From the NCBI RefSeq assembly GCF_003952425.1, contig NZ_CP034449.1:5568001-5632000 (forward strand): a DNA stretch of 64,000 bases. The letters are read 5' to 3'. The position numbers and the translations under genes are program-made. Below, one piece after another: positions 30,284 to 39,343 of this stretch (the stretch's first letter is position 1; each line of letters opens with the position of its first letter). This DNA is from Mesorhizobium sp. M2A.F.Ca.ET.046.03.2.1. Lineage in GTDB: Bacteria > Pseudomonadota > Alphaproteobacteria > Rhizobiales > Rhizobiaceae. The notes under the pieces were generated by a model. It searched no databases. It saw only the letters and a program-made list of their open reading frames with translations, and was not told the DNA's origin.

Positions 30284-31309
30284 TCAATCGCTCTCGCGCG
30301 CGACAAGCTCCAGCGGCCAGACCTCGCGGATGATGCGTGTGCCTTCGGGACCGGCGAAAGCCGGAAGCGAAGCCAGCAGCATCTCGGCCAGCCGTCGGCC
30401 CATCGGCTCCAGCGACGGCCGGAAGGCGGTCAGCGTTGGCGAGAAGTAGCGGCAAAGCGGCGTGTCGACAATGACGATCACCGCGATGTCGTGGCCGGGC
30501 CTAATGCCCATCTCGGCCAGCGCCTTGCAGCCGCCGAGCGCCATGGCGTCATTGTTGAAGATGACGGCTGTCGGCCGATCCTTGGAGAGCATCACGCGCG
30601 GCGTCACCTGATAGCCGCCGGTCTCGTTGATGAAGCCGTCGGCGATCAGGCCGGGGTCGACCTCGATGCCGTGCCGCTGCAGCGCCTTGCGGTAGCCGTC
30701 GAGGAACAGGTAGCCGAAGTTGAGATCGAGCGAAGGGCGGATGGCTGCAATGCGGCGGTGGCCGCGCGCGACCAGCCGGTCGACGGCTTCCTCACCCGCC
30801 CTCTCGAAATCGATATCGAGCGAAGGATAGGTGTCGCCGCCGGATTGACTTCGGCCAAGCGTGGCGAAGGGAAAGCCGGCCTTGCTGAGATAGTCGATCC
30901 GATCGTCTTCCCGCCGTGTATTGGCCAACACGACCGCGTCGGCCCGGCGCGTCTCAACCACGCGGCGCAGCCTCTCCGGCTGATATTGACCGGGCTCACC
31001 CATAACGACCATCAGATCGAGCTCGCTTTCGGCGAGCCGCGCCTGCAGACCGGTCAGGAAAGGGATGAAGAACGGCTCGCCATATTGCTGGTCGCCAGGG
31101 TGCGGTTGCAGCATGAAGGCGATCGAATGGGTGGCGCCTTTCCTGAGACTCCGGCCCGACTGGTTGGGCGAATAGTTCAGCTTCCTGGCGGCCTCCAGCA
31201 CGCGCTGGCGCGTCTCCGCATTGACATCGGCACGGCCGTTCAGCGCGCGCGAGACGGTGCCGATCGAAATGTTCAGATGACGCGCGAGATCGTGGATGCT
31301 GGACGCCAA
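30284..31309 (-). CDS. LacI family transcriptional regulator
   Basis: A 341-residue sugar-responsive regulator. The helix-turn-helix and hinge occupy the N-terminus (SIHDLARHLNISIGTVSRALNGR, then YSPNQSGRSLRKG), followed by a type I periplasmic-binding-protein-like effector domain. A TTG start at 31309 is chosen because GGGGAG lies eight bases upstream and the length becomes typical; the frame is open to 31396 without a good start. It is divergent from a sugar cluster, and the gap holds a CGTAAACGTTTACG palindrome. That palindrome is the usual form of a LacI/PurR-family operator. Confidence 0.93.
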   Translation of the reverse strand: MASSIHDLARHLNISIGTVSRALNGRADVNAETRQRVLEAARKLNYSPNQSGRSLRKGATHSIAFMLQPHPGDQQYGEPFFIPFLTGLQARLAESELDLMVVMGEPGQYQPERLRRVVETRRADAVVLANTRREDDRIDYLSKAGFPFATLGRSQSGGDTYPSLDIDFERAGEEAVDRLVARGHRRIAAIRPSLDLNFGYLFLDGYRKALQRHGIEVDPGLIADGFINETGGYQVTPRVMLSKDRPTAVIFNNDAMALGGCKALAEMGIRPGHDIAVIVIVDTPLCRYFSPTLTAFRPSLEPMGRRLAEMLLASLPAFAGPEGTRIIREVWPLELVARESD

Positions 31310-31389
31310 GGCCGGTTCTCCCCCTGTCTTCGCTAGCACCGGCCGCCCTTCAGGCCAAGCAGCGGGTGTCGATTTTCGCGAGCAGGTGA

Positions 31390-31449
31390 TTGACATTCTA
31401 AGCCTTCGGGTGTGTTCTCGTAAACGTTTACGGAAAGACGTTTACGGTG
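31390..31449 (+). promoter_or_regulatory. Promoter and LacI-type operators of the sugar cluster
   Basis: TTGACA at 31390-31395, a 17-bp spacer and TGTTCT at 31413-31418 give a plausible promoter. A perfect 14-bp palindrome CGTAAACGTTTACG (31419-31432) follows directly, over the expected start site. A second half-match, ACGTTTACGG, lies at 31439-31448. Binding here by the adjacent LacI protein would block transcription of the cluster. Confidence 0.75.
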
Positions 31450-31506
31450 ATGCCGGAAATGCCGTGACACTCGGCCTGGAGGGGCCGAGCGGAGGAGGAG
31501 CGCTGG

Positions 31507-32538
31507 ATGATGAAGGTCGTCCTGGTCGGGTGCGGAGCTATGAGCAGGCAGTGGCTCGATGCCGCAAGGCAGATCGACGGGCTCGCCATTGCCGGCTTTG
31601 TCGATCTCGATGCCGAGCGGGCGCAGGCGAGGGCGCGCGAATACGATCTGAGCAACGCCGTCATCGGCACCAGCCTCGACGCCGTCCTCGACGAGACGAA
31701 ACCCGACGCCGTGTTCGATGTCGTGGTTCCGGCGGCACGCCGCGAGGTCGCGCTTTCTGCCTTTGCCCATCATTGCCACCTGCTGACCGAAAAGCCGCTG
31801 GCCGACAGCCCAGAGAATGCGCGGGCCATCATCGCGGCGGCGCGTCGGGCCGGGCGCCTCCATGCCGTCGTCCAGAACCGGCGCTATGTCGCCAATGTCA
31901 GGCGGATCAGGCGCTTCCTCGACTCCGGCGCCATCGGCAAGCCGACCAGCATCCATGCCGATTTCTTCATCGCGCCGCATTTCGGCGGCTTTCGCGAGGA
32001 GATGGACCATGTGCTTTTGCTCGACATGGCGATCCACACCTTCGACGCCGCCCGCTACATGGTCGCCGGCGAGCCGGCCAGCGTCTATTGCCAGGAATGG
32101 GAGCCGGCCAGTTCCTGGTACCGGCAGGGCTCGTCGGCGAGCGCCGTCTTCGACCTCGGCGGCGGCAAGGTCTTCACCTATGCCGGCTCCTGGTGCGCCG
32201 ACGGTTTTCGCACCAGCTGGGAAGGCAGCTGGCGCGTCGTTGCCGAGCGCGGCAGCCTGCTGTGGGACGGCCATGACGGGCTGAAGGCGGAGGTGGTTGC
32301 GTCGGGCCGCGACGGTATCATCGACAAGACGTATTCGATCGAGGTGCCGGCGCTCGACCCGGCCGACCGCGTCGGCGGACATCTCGGCATCATCCAGGAT
32401 TTCATGCGCGCGATCGAAACCGGCACCGAGCCGGAGACCCGCGGCACCGACAATATCAAAAGCCTCGCCATGGTCTTCGGCGCGATCGAAAGCGCGGAGA
32501 GCGGACGGCGCGTGGCGATCGCGACCCAGGAAGGATGA
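31507..32538 (+). CDS. Gfo/Idh/MocA family oxidoreductase
   Basis: A 343-residue NAD(P)-dependent dehydrogenase. The Rossmann motif VGCGAMSRQW lies near residue 7, the EKPLA motif near 98 and the catalytic region LLDMAIHTFDAARYM near 178. Enzymes of this family oxidise or reduce sugars and inositols. It is the first gene of a LacI-regulated operon and overlaps the following isomerase gene by 4 bp. The sugar is not identifiable from sequence alone. Confidence 0.92.
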   Translation: MMKVVLVGCGAMSRQWLDAARQIDGLAIAGFVDLDAERAQARAREYDLSNAVIGTSLDAVLDETKPDAVFDVVVPAARREVALSAFAHHCHLLTEKPLADSPENARAIIAAARRAGRLHAVVQNRRYVANVRRIRRFLDSGAIGKPTSIHADFFIAPHFGGFREEMDHVLLLDMAIHTFDAARYMVAGEPASVYCQEWEPASSWYRQGSSASAVFDLGGGKVFTYAGSWCADGFRTSWEGSWRVVAERGSLLWDGHDGLKAEVVASGRDGIIDKTYSIEVPALDPADRVGGHLGIIQDFMRAIETGTEPETRGTDNIKSLAMVFGAIESAESGRRVAIATQEG

Positions 32539-33446
32539 TGATGCCAAACCCGCTTCTCGATATCAGGATCGGCACCATGGTGCGGGCCAATCTCGACGAT
32601 CCGGCCGCCTACGTGAAGCAGATCCTGCCGCTTGGCTTCGAGAGCATCCAGCCCTTCTTCTGGCAGACGCTGGGCGGCAAGGACCTGAAGCGCCTCGCGG
32701 GCGAAATCCGTGACGCGATCGGTGATGCGGACGTCACCGTGTCGTCGCTCGGTGTGTTCGGCAATCCACTCGAAAGCGGCGAGGTCGATCGCGGCGTGCT
32801 CGCCGCCTGGGAGACGGTGATCGACAACGCGCATCTGTTCGGCACTTCGATGGTCTGCGGCTTCACCGGCCGCCTGCGCGGCAAGAAGCTGACCGACAGC
32901 CTGCCGCGCTTCCGCGAGGTGTGGGGACCGCTGGCCAGGCGCGCCGCTGACAAGGGCGTGTGCATCGCCTTCGAGAACTGCGCCATGGACGGCAATTGGG
33001 CGAGCGGCGACTGGAACATCGCCCACAACCCGGACGCCTGGGAGCTGATGTTCAACGAGTTGCCGAACGACAATCTCGGGCTGGAATGGGAGCCCTGCCA
33101 CCAGCTCGTCTATCTGATCGACCCGATCCCGCAGATCCGCAAATGGGCGCCGCGCATCTTCCATGTCCATGGCAAGGACGCGACGGTGCGCTGGGACGTG
33201 ATCCGCGAGCATGGCGTGTTCGGCCGCCTGCCCTTCGTGCAGATGCGCACGCCGGGCTTCGGCGACAGCGACTGGACGCGCGTGATCAGCGAATTGCGGC
33301 TGGCCGGCTACAAGGGCGCCATCGACATCGAGGGCTGGCACGACCCTGTCTATCGCGACGATCTCGAGATCACCGGCCAGGCGCGCGCTCTCGATTATCT
33401 GAAGCAATGCCGGGGAGGGAACAGCTACCTGCCCAATCCGGTTTGA
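32535..33446 (+). CDS. Sugar phosphate isomerase/epimerase (AP endonuclease-2-like TIM barrel)
   Basis: A 303-residue xylose isomerase-like TIM barrel enzyme. Metal-binding residues are probably in CIAFENCAMDG, LGLEWEPCHQ, RIFHVHGKDA and the terminal AIDIEGWHDP. Such proteins act on keto-sugars or inosose intermediates beside Gfo/Idh/MocA dehydrogenases, as in IolE-type pathways. Three ATG codons lie at or close to the start; the first overlaps the upstream stop. Confidence 0.9.
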   Translation: MMMPNPLLDIRIGTMVRANLDDPAAYVKQILPLGFESIQPFFWQTLGGKDLKRLAGEIRDAIGDADVTVSSLGVFGNPLESGEVDRGVLAAWETVIDNAHLFGTSMVCGFTGRLRGKKLTDSLPRFREVWGPLARRAADKGVCIAFENCAMDGNWASGDWNIAHNPDAWELMFNELPNDNLGLEWEPCHQLVYLIDPIPQIRKWAPRIFHVHGKDATVRWDVIREHGVFGRLPFVQMRTPGFGDSDWTRVISELRLAGYKGAIDIEGWHDPVYRDDLEITGQARALDYLKQCRGGNSYLPNPV

Positions 33447-33528
33447 GCGCCGGCCGGCGGGAGGAGCCGGCCGATCCAAATCATTGTCGAAACCCTCCAT
33501 CGCGAGGGACCAAAAGGGAGGAACGTGC

Positions 33529-34536
33529 ATGAGCATCACGACCAGAAGGACTGTTCTGCGCTCGACCGTCGTGGCGGCCGCCACGGCGCTCTGTGCCTCG
33601 ATCTCCACTCTGCCGGCAAAGGCGCTTGACGCCCAATGGTGCAAGGACGTCCACATCCGCTTCTTCGTCGGCGGCGCCGAGGGCGACGCCTTCGGCACCA
33701 TCGTCTATAATGGCGCCAAGCAGGCGGCGGCTGATCTCGGGCCGAAGGTCGACTACATCTTTTCCGGCTGGGACGTCGAAAAGATGGTGCAGCAATTGCG
33801 CGAGGCGGTCGCCGTCAAGCCGCAGGGCATCGCCATGATGGGCCATCCGGGCGACGCGGCGATCATGCCGCTGGCCGAACAGGCGCATAAGGACGGCATC
33901 AAGATGATGTACCAGAACGTTCCGGTGCCGACGGTGGTGGCTGCGTTCGGCGGCGGCTATGTCGGCGCGCAGCAGGAGCAGCAGGGGCGCGCGCTCGGCG
34001 CCGAGGCGTTCAAGCTGGCCGGGCTGAAGGCCGGCGACAAGGCGATCATGATCGGCCCGTTCGAGAACGAGAGCCGTGGCGCGCGCGAGCGTGGAACGGT
34101 CGCCGCGCTGAAGGAGGCCGGCGTCGATGTCGTTCAGATCAATTCGCAAACCGAATGGGCAGCCGATCCCAATCTCGCGATCCCGCCGATCACTGCGGCG
34201 CTGCTCAACAATCCCGGCGTCAAGGCGGTCGGCTATCCCGGCGGGCAGATGCTCGGCAATGTCGCCACCTACATGCAGGCGGCGGGCAGGAAGCCCGGCG
34301 ACATCTTCAATTTCGGCTTCGACACCAGCCCGCAGATCGTCGAGGCCTTCAAGGGCGGCTGGGTGCAGCTGACGGCCGACCAGCAGCCGTTCATGCAAGG
34401 CTATCTGCCGATCCTCAGTCTCTGCCAGCAGGTGGTGCTCGGTCTTGCCCCCATGAACGTCGACACCGGCGCCGGCTTCGTGACGCCGCAGAACTACGAG
34501 ATCGTCTCAGAGCTCGCCAAGCAGGCGCTGCGCTGA
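33529..34536 (+). CDS. Sugar ABC transporter substrate-binding protein
   Basis: Periplasmic sugar-binding protein of 335 residues, type I fold (Peripla_BP_4, ribose/fructose-binding type). The N-terminus has TTRRTVLRSTVVAAATALCAS, a signal peptide with twin arginines that could use Tat or Sec, cut near AKA. The mature chain contains GWDVEKMVQQLREAVAVKPQGIA, typical of sugar-binding proteins. AGGGAGG lies a few bases before the ATG. It supplies ligand to the ATPase and permease encoded next. Confidence 0.92.
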   Translation: MSITTRRTVLRSTVVAAATALCASISTLPAKALDAQWCKDVHIRFFVGGAEGDAFGTIVYNGAKQAAADLGPKVDYIFSGWDVEKMVQQLREAVAVKPQGIAMMGHPGDAAIMPLAEQAHKDGIKMMYQNVPVPTVVAAFGGGYVGAQQEQQGRALGAEAFKLAGLKAGDKAIMIGPFENESRGARERGTVAALKEAGVDVVQINSQTEWAADPNLAIPPITAALLNNPGVKAVGYPGGQMLGNVATYMQAAGRKPGDIFNFGFDTSPQIVEAFKGGWVQLTADQQPFMQGYLPILSLCQQVVLGLAPMNVDTGAGFVTPQNYEIVSELAKQALR

Positions 34537-34624
34537 CCTCCCAGGCCGCCGGCCGGACCCAACCCGGCCGGCGGGACCGCCTGCGGACGAGGCAGGGATA
34601 ACACACAATTCAAGCGAGGATCGC

Positions 34625-35412
<788 letters not shown>

Positions 35413-35413
<1 letters not shown>

Positions 35414-36459
35414 TGAGCAAGGCCATGGAACCCGATCTGCAAACGCCTCTCAGGAGAACAAGCGGCCAGGCTGCCAAGGAATGGAGCCATCCGTCGAACC
35501 ACTGGCTGCGCGGCTTCGTGCTCGACAACCGCGCTTCGCTCGGCACGCTCGCGGTGTTCATCGTCATGATGGCGGTGTTCATGATCGCCAACCCGACCGT
35601 GTTCACCACCTGGTATCTCTACAGCTCGGTGCTGACGACGCTTCCGGTGGCGCTGTTCGTGGTGGTGCCGCTGGTCTTCGTCGTCACCTGCGGCGAGATC
35701 GACCTGTCGTTCCCGGCAACGATGGGTTTCGCCTCCTGGGTCTTCGCGCTGGTGGTGCAGGCGGGCTACGATCCGTTCCTGGGCATCGCGGCGGCTGTTG
35801 TCACCGGTACGCTGCTCGGCTTCCTGGTCGGCTCGCTGGTCGTCTATGGCGGGCTGTCGTCGCTGATCGCCACGCTCGGCATGAATTTCCTGCTGCGCGG
35901 CCTGATCCAGATCATCAACGAGGGCAAGTCGACGGCGCTGACCAATCTGGCCGACAGCGCGGCCTACAAGATCTTCTCCAGCCAGATCTGGGGCATTCCC
36001 GTGCAGATCTTCTGGGCCATAGCCTTCGTCGTGTTCTCGGCGCTGCTCTTCAACCGACACCGCTTCGGCGCGCAGGTGAAGGTGGTCGGCGACAATCCCG
36101 ACAGCGCCAAGCAGATGGGCATCGACGTCAAGCTCGTGCGGGTGAAGGTGTTCGTCTTCACCGGCATAGGCGCGGCGATCGCCGGCACCTTCTCGGTGAT
36201 GATCAACTTCACCTGGTGGCCGACGGCGGGCGACGGCTATCTGCTGCCGGTGCTCGCCTCGGTGTTCGTCGGCGGCACGCCGACCTGGGGCGGCATCGGC
36301 ACGGTGGTCGGCGGCGCGATCGGCGCGGTCACTGTGTCGTTCATCCAGACCGGCGTTGTGGCGGCGGGCCTCAGCGGCTTCTACGTCCAGTTCTTCAACG
36401 GACTGATCATCATCCTGTCGCTGCTCGGCCACAAGTGGAACCAGGCAAGGTACAGGTGA
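35413..36459 (+). CDS. Sugar ABC transporter permease
   Basis: A 348-residue permease of the RbsC/FrcC type (BPD_transp_2). A hydrophilic N-terminal stretch of about 45 residues precedes eight to ten membrane spans. Family blocks include VTCGEIDLSFPATMGF and the loop GDNPDSAKQMGIDV that docks on the ATPase, then VFVGGTPTWGGIGTV. It is the last gene of the LacI-controlled cluster and converges on the helicase gene with a 6-bp gap. Confidence 0.93.
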
Positions 36460-36465
36460 GGGCGG

Positions 36466-39105
36466 TCACACCGGCGCGACGAACCCGTCCAGCACGCGCT
36501 TTTGCCCGGCCTTGTCGAAGTCGATGGTGAGCTTGTTGCCTTCGATGGCCGCTATGTTGCCGTTGCCGAATTTCTGGTGGAAGACGCGGTCGCCGACATT
36601 GAAGGCTGACGGCGTGTCTGCGACGGATTTGGCGACCAGCTCGCCCTCGATGGTGCGGCCCTTCACGCTGGTCCGGCCGGCGCCGTAGCCTGAGTCGGTC
36701 TCGCCATAGCCGATGCGCTCGACCTGGTGGCCGGAGCGGGTGCCCCAGTTGCGGTCGGTCGCTTCGGTGCGGTTGGCCTGGGCGCGCTGCCAGCCGGGCG
36801 TGGCATAGGTGTTGGAAAAACTGCCCTGGTCCTTGGCGCCGACATTGTCGAAGCGCGAGGCGCCGTAAGGGTTCTGCCGGCCTCCACCGCGTCCCGATGC
36901 AAAAGCGCCGCCGCCATAGGGATTGCCGTAGCCGCCATAGGAATTGCCGCCCTCGGCGACGTCGATATGGGTTTCCGGCAGCTCGTCGACGAAGCGCGAC
37001 GGGATGGTCGATTGCCACAACCCGTGGATCTGACGGTTGGAGACGAACCAGATGTGCAGGTTCTTCTTCGCCCGCGTCAGTCCGACATAGGCAAGCCGGC
37101 GCTCTTCCTCCAGGCCGGAGCGCCCGCCTTCGTCCAGCGCGCGCTGATGCGGGAACAAGCCTTCCTCCCAGCCGGGCAGGAAAACGGTCTCGAATTCGAG
37201 GCCCTTGGCCGAATGCAGCGTCATGATCGAGACCGCATCCTGCTCGGCATTCTGCTCGGCATCCATGACGAGCGCGACATGCTCGAGGAAGGAGCGCAGC
37301 GATTCGTACTCCTCCATGGAGCGGATCAGCTCCTTGAGGTTTTCCAGCCGCCCGGGCGCGTCTGCCGAACGGTCGTTCTTCCACATGTCGGTGTAGCCGC
37401 TCTCTTCCAAAATGGTCTCGGCGAGCTCGGTGTGCGGCTTCGTTTCCAGCGCTTTCTGCCAGCGCTCGAAATTGGCGGCCACCTCTCGGAGCGCTGCGCG
37501 CGGCTTGGGCTTCAGCTCGTCGCTTTCGGCGAGCGTTGCGGCGGCCTCCAGCATCGGCACGCGCATGGCGCGCGCGGTGTCGTGGATCTGGCGGATCGTG
37601 GCTTCGCCGAGCCCCCGCTTCGGCACGTTGACAATGCGCTCGAAGGCAAGGTCGTCGCCGCTGTTGGCGACGACGCGGAAGAAGGCCAGCGCGTCGCGGA
37701 TTTCCAGGCGCTCGTAGAAGCGCGGGCCGCCGATGACGCGATAGTTCAAGCCCAGCGTGATGAAGCGGTCTTCGAAGGCGCGCATCTGGAAGGACGCGCG
37801 GACGAGAATCGCCATGTCGTTCAGATTATGTTTCTGCCGCTGGTAAGCCTCGATGGCGTCGCCTATGGCGCGCGCCTCTTCCTCCGAGTCCCAGGCGGCA
37901 TGGACATGCACCTTGTCGTCATCGGGGTCATTGCGATCGGTGAACAGCGTCTTGCCGAAACGGCCCTCATTGTGGGCGATGAGGTGGGAAGCGGCGCCCA
38001 GGATATGCGCGGTGGAGCGATAATTGCGCTCCAGCCGGATGATGGTGGCGCCCGGGAAATCCTTGTCGAAGCGCAGGATGTTGTCGACTTCGGCGCCGCG
38101 CCAGCCATAGATCGACTGGTCGTCGTCGCCGACGCAGCAAATGTTGACTTTGTTTTCGCTCACGGCCGCGCGCTCGCTTCGCTCGCTGGCCTCCGCGGGG
38201 GCGGCCTGACCGGCCGACGCCCGGTCGGGCTTGCGGCCTTCGGCCGACGGGCTGCGCCCGACATTGGGGCGCTGCGCCAAGAGCCGCAGCCACATGTACT
38301 GCGCGGTGTTGGTGTCCTGGTACTCGTCGACTAGTATGTATTTGAACTTGCGGTGGTATTCCTTCAGCACGTCCGGATAGGCGCGGAAGATGCGGATCGG
38401 GTGGTAGAGCAGGTCGCCGAAGTCGCAGGAATTCAGCGTCTGCAGCCGTTCCTGATAGGCCTTGTAGAGCTGGCGGCCCTTGCCGTTGCCGAAGCTGCGA
38501 GCATCACCTTCCGGAATCTCTTCGGGGCCGAGGCCCTTGTTCTTCCAGTTGTCGAGCATCTGGGCGAAGGTCTTGGCCGGCCAGCGCTTGTCGTCCAGCC
38601 CTTCGGCCTGGATCAGCTGCTTGATCAGCCGCACCACGTCGTCGGTGTCGAGGATGGTGAAATCCGACTTCAGCCCGGCCAACTCGGCATGACGACGCAA
38701 CAGCTTGACGCCGATAGAATGGAAGGTGCCGAGCCAGGGCATGCCCTCGACATTGCCTTCGCCGATCAGGTGGCCGATGCGCTGCTTCATCTCGCGCGCC
38801 GCCTTGTTGGTGAAGGTGACGGCGAGGATCTGCGACGGGAAGGCCCTGCCAGTCGCGAGGATGTGGGCGATGCGGGTGGTGAGCACGCGCGTCTTGCCGG
38901 TTCCGGCGCCGGCCAGCACCAGGACCGGGCCTTCGGTCGTCTCGACGGCGAGCCGCTGCTCCGGGTTCAGGCCCTTCAGATAATCGGGCGCGCTGTTCTG
39001 CCCGCTGCGCGCCGCCATGGCGCGCGCGGCTATGCCGGACGGGCCCGCAGCCGGCCGCGCATTCGGTTCATCGAAAAAAGGCATGTCTTCGGAAAAGCCC
39101 GACAT
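36466..39105 (-). CDS. UvrD/PcrA-type ATP-dependent DNA helicase
   Basis: Superfamily 1 3'-5' helicase of 879 residues that acts in nucleotide excision and mismatch repair. Motifs: GAGTGKT (about residue 66), DEYQDTN (about 259), QSIYGWRGA (about 330), then MTLHSAKGLEFETVFLPGWEEGLFP split here for length, and RRLAYVGLTRAKK. The C-terminal tail is Gly/Tyr/Asn-rich and ends in a Tudor-like DRVFHQKFGNGNI module. Between motifs II and III there is an extra stretch of about 40 residues. The start chosen is MSGFSEDM; an upstream extension to 39408 is not supported. Confidence 0.95.
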   Translation of the reverse strand: MSGFSEDMPFFDEPNARPAAGPSGIAARAMAARSGQNSAPDYLKGLNPEQRLAVETTEGPVLVLAGAGTGKTRVLTTRIAHILATGRAFPSQILAVTFTNKAAREMKQRIGHLIGEGNVEGMPWLGTFHSIGVKLLRRHAELAGLKSDFTILDTDDVVRLIKQLIQAEGLDDKRWPAKTFAQMLDNWKNKGLGPEEIPEGDARSFGNGKGRQLYKAYQERLQTLNSCDFGDLLYHPIRIFRAYPDVLKEYHRKFKYILVDEYQDTNTAQYMWLRLLAQRPNVGRSPSAEGRKPDRASAGQAAPAEASERSERAAVSENKVNICCVGDDDQSIYGWRGAEVDNILRFDKDFPGATIIRLERNYRSTAHILGAASHLIAHNEGRFGKTLFTDRNDPDDDKVHVHAAWDSEEEARAIGDAIEAYQRQKHNLNDMAILVRASFQMRAFEDRFITLGLNYRVIGGPRFYERLEIRDALAFFRVVANSGDDLAFERIVNVPKRGLGEATIRQIHDTARAMRVPMLEAAATLAESDELKPKPRAALREVAANFERWQKALETKPHTELAETILEESGYTDMWKNDRSADAPGRLENLKELIRSMEEYESLRSFLEHVALVMDAEQNAEQDAVSIMTLHSAKGLEFETVFLPGWEEGLFPHQRALDEGGRSGLEEERRLAYVGLTRAKKNLHIWFVSNRQIHGLWQSTIPSRFVDELPETHIDVAEGGNSYGGYGNPYGGGAFASGRGGGRQNPYGASRFDNVGAKDQGSFSNTYATPGWQRAQANRTEATDRNWGTRSGHQVERIGYGETDSGYGAGRTSVKGRTIEGELVAKSVADTPSAFNVGDRVFHQKFGNGNIAAIEGNKLTIDFDKAGQKRVLDGFVAPV
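38155..38272 (-). repeat. In-frame palindromic insert within the helicase gene
   Basis: About 117 bp encode the extra linker (residues about 277-316). The DNA is built from short repeats: the hairpin CGGCC-TTC-GGCCG (38234-38246), GCTCGCTTCGCTCGC, and GGCGGCCTGACCGGCC. Its amino-acid content (SPSAEGRKPDRASAGQ then EASERSERAA) is low-complexity. This resembles palindromic elements that insert into coding genes without breaking the frame. Confidence 0.5.
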
Positions 39106-39267
39106 CGCCCCCGAATGTAGTGATTCGGGAGCGAAAGACCAGAACTGTCTACGTTTTGTTCTAGTTTCGCGTGTCCCGGACCAACTTGACAGCCGGAGCG
39201 GGTAAGGGGAAAGCTGCCGGCAGGGCGGGGCCTGTCGCACCCCGCAAGCTGCTCTATCTTGTTTGAC

Positions 39268-39311
39268 GCAGTTCCGGACGGAAAGACGCTTCACGCTTTT
39301 CCTGGAATTGC
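39268..39311 (+). repeat. Palindromic intergenic repeat (family A, copy 2)
   Basis: Arms GCAGTTCC and GGAATTGC enclose GGAAAG and CTTTTCC. This matches the second palindrome at 8160 with a few changes. It lies just upstream of the glucose dehydrogenase gene and would become coding if an upstream in-frame start at 39263 were used, which argues against that start. Confidence 0.8.
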
Positions 39312-39343
39312 TTGATGCGCGCAACAGTCGAAGGAGCACCGTC

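Noticed and set aside
39263..39343. N-terminal extension of the glucose dehydrogenase
   Set aside because: The extension would be encoded by a dispersed palindromic repeat; the TTG at 39344 has a proper ribosome site.
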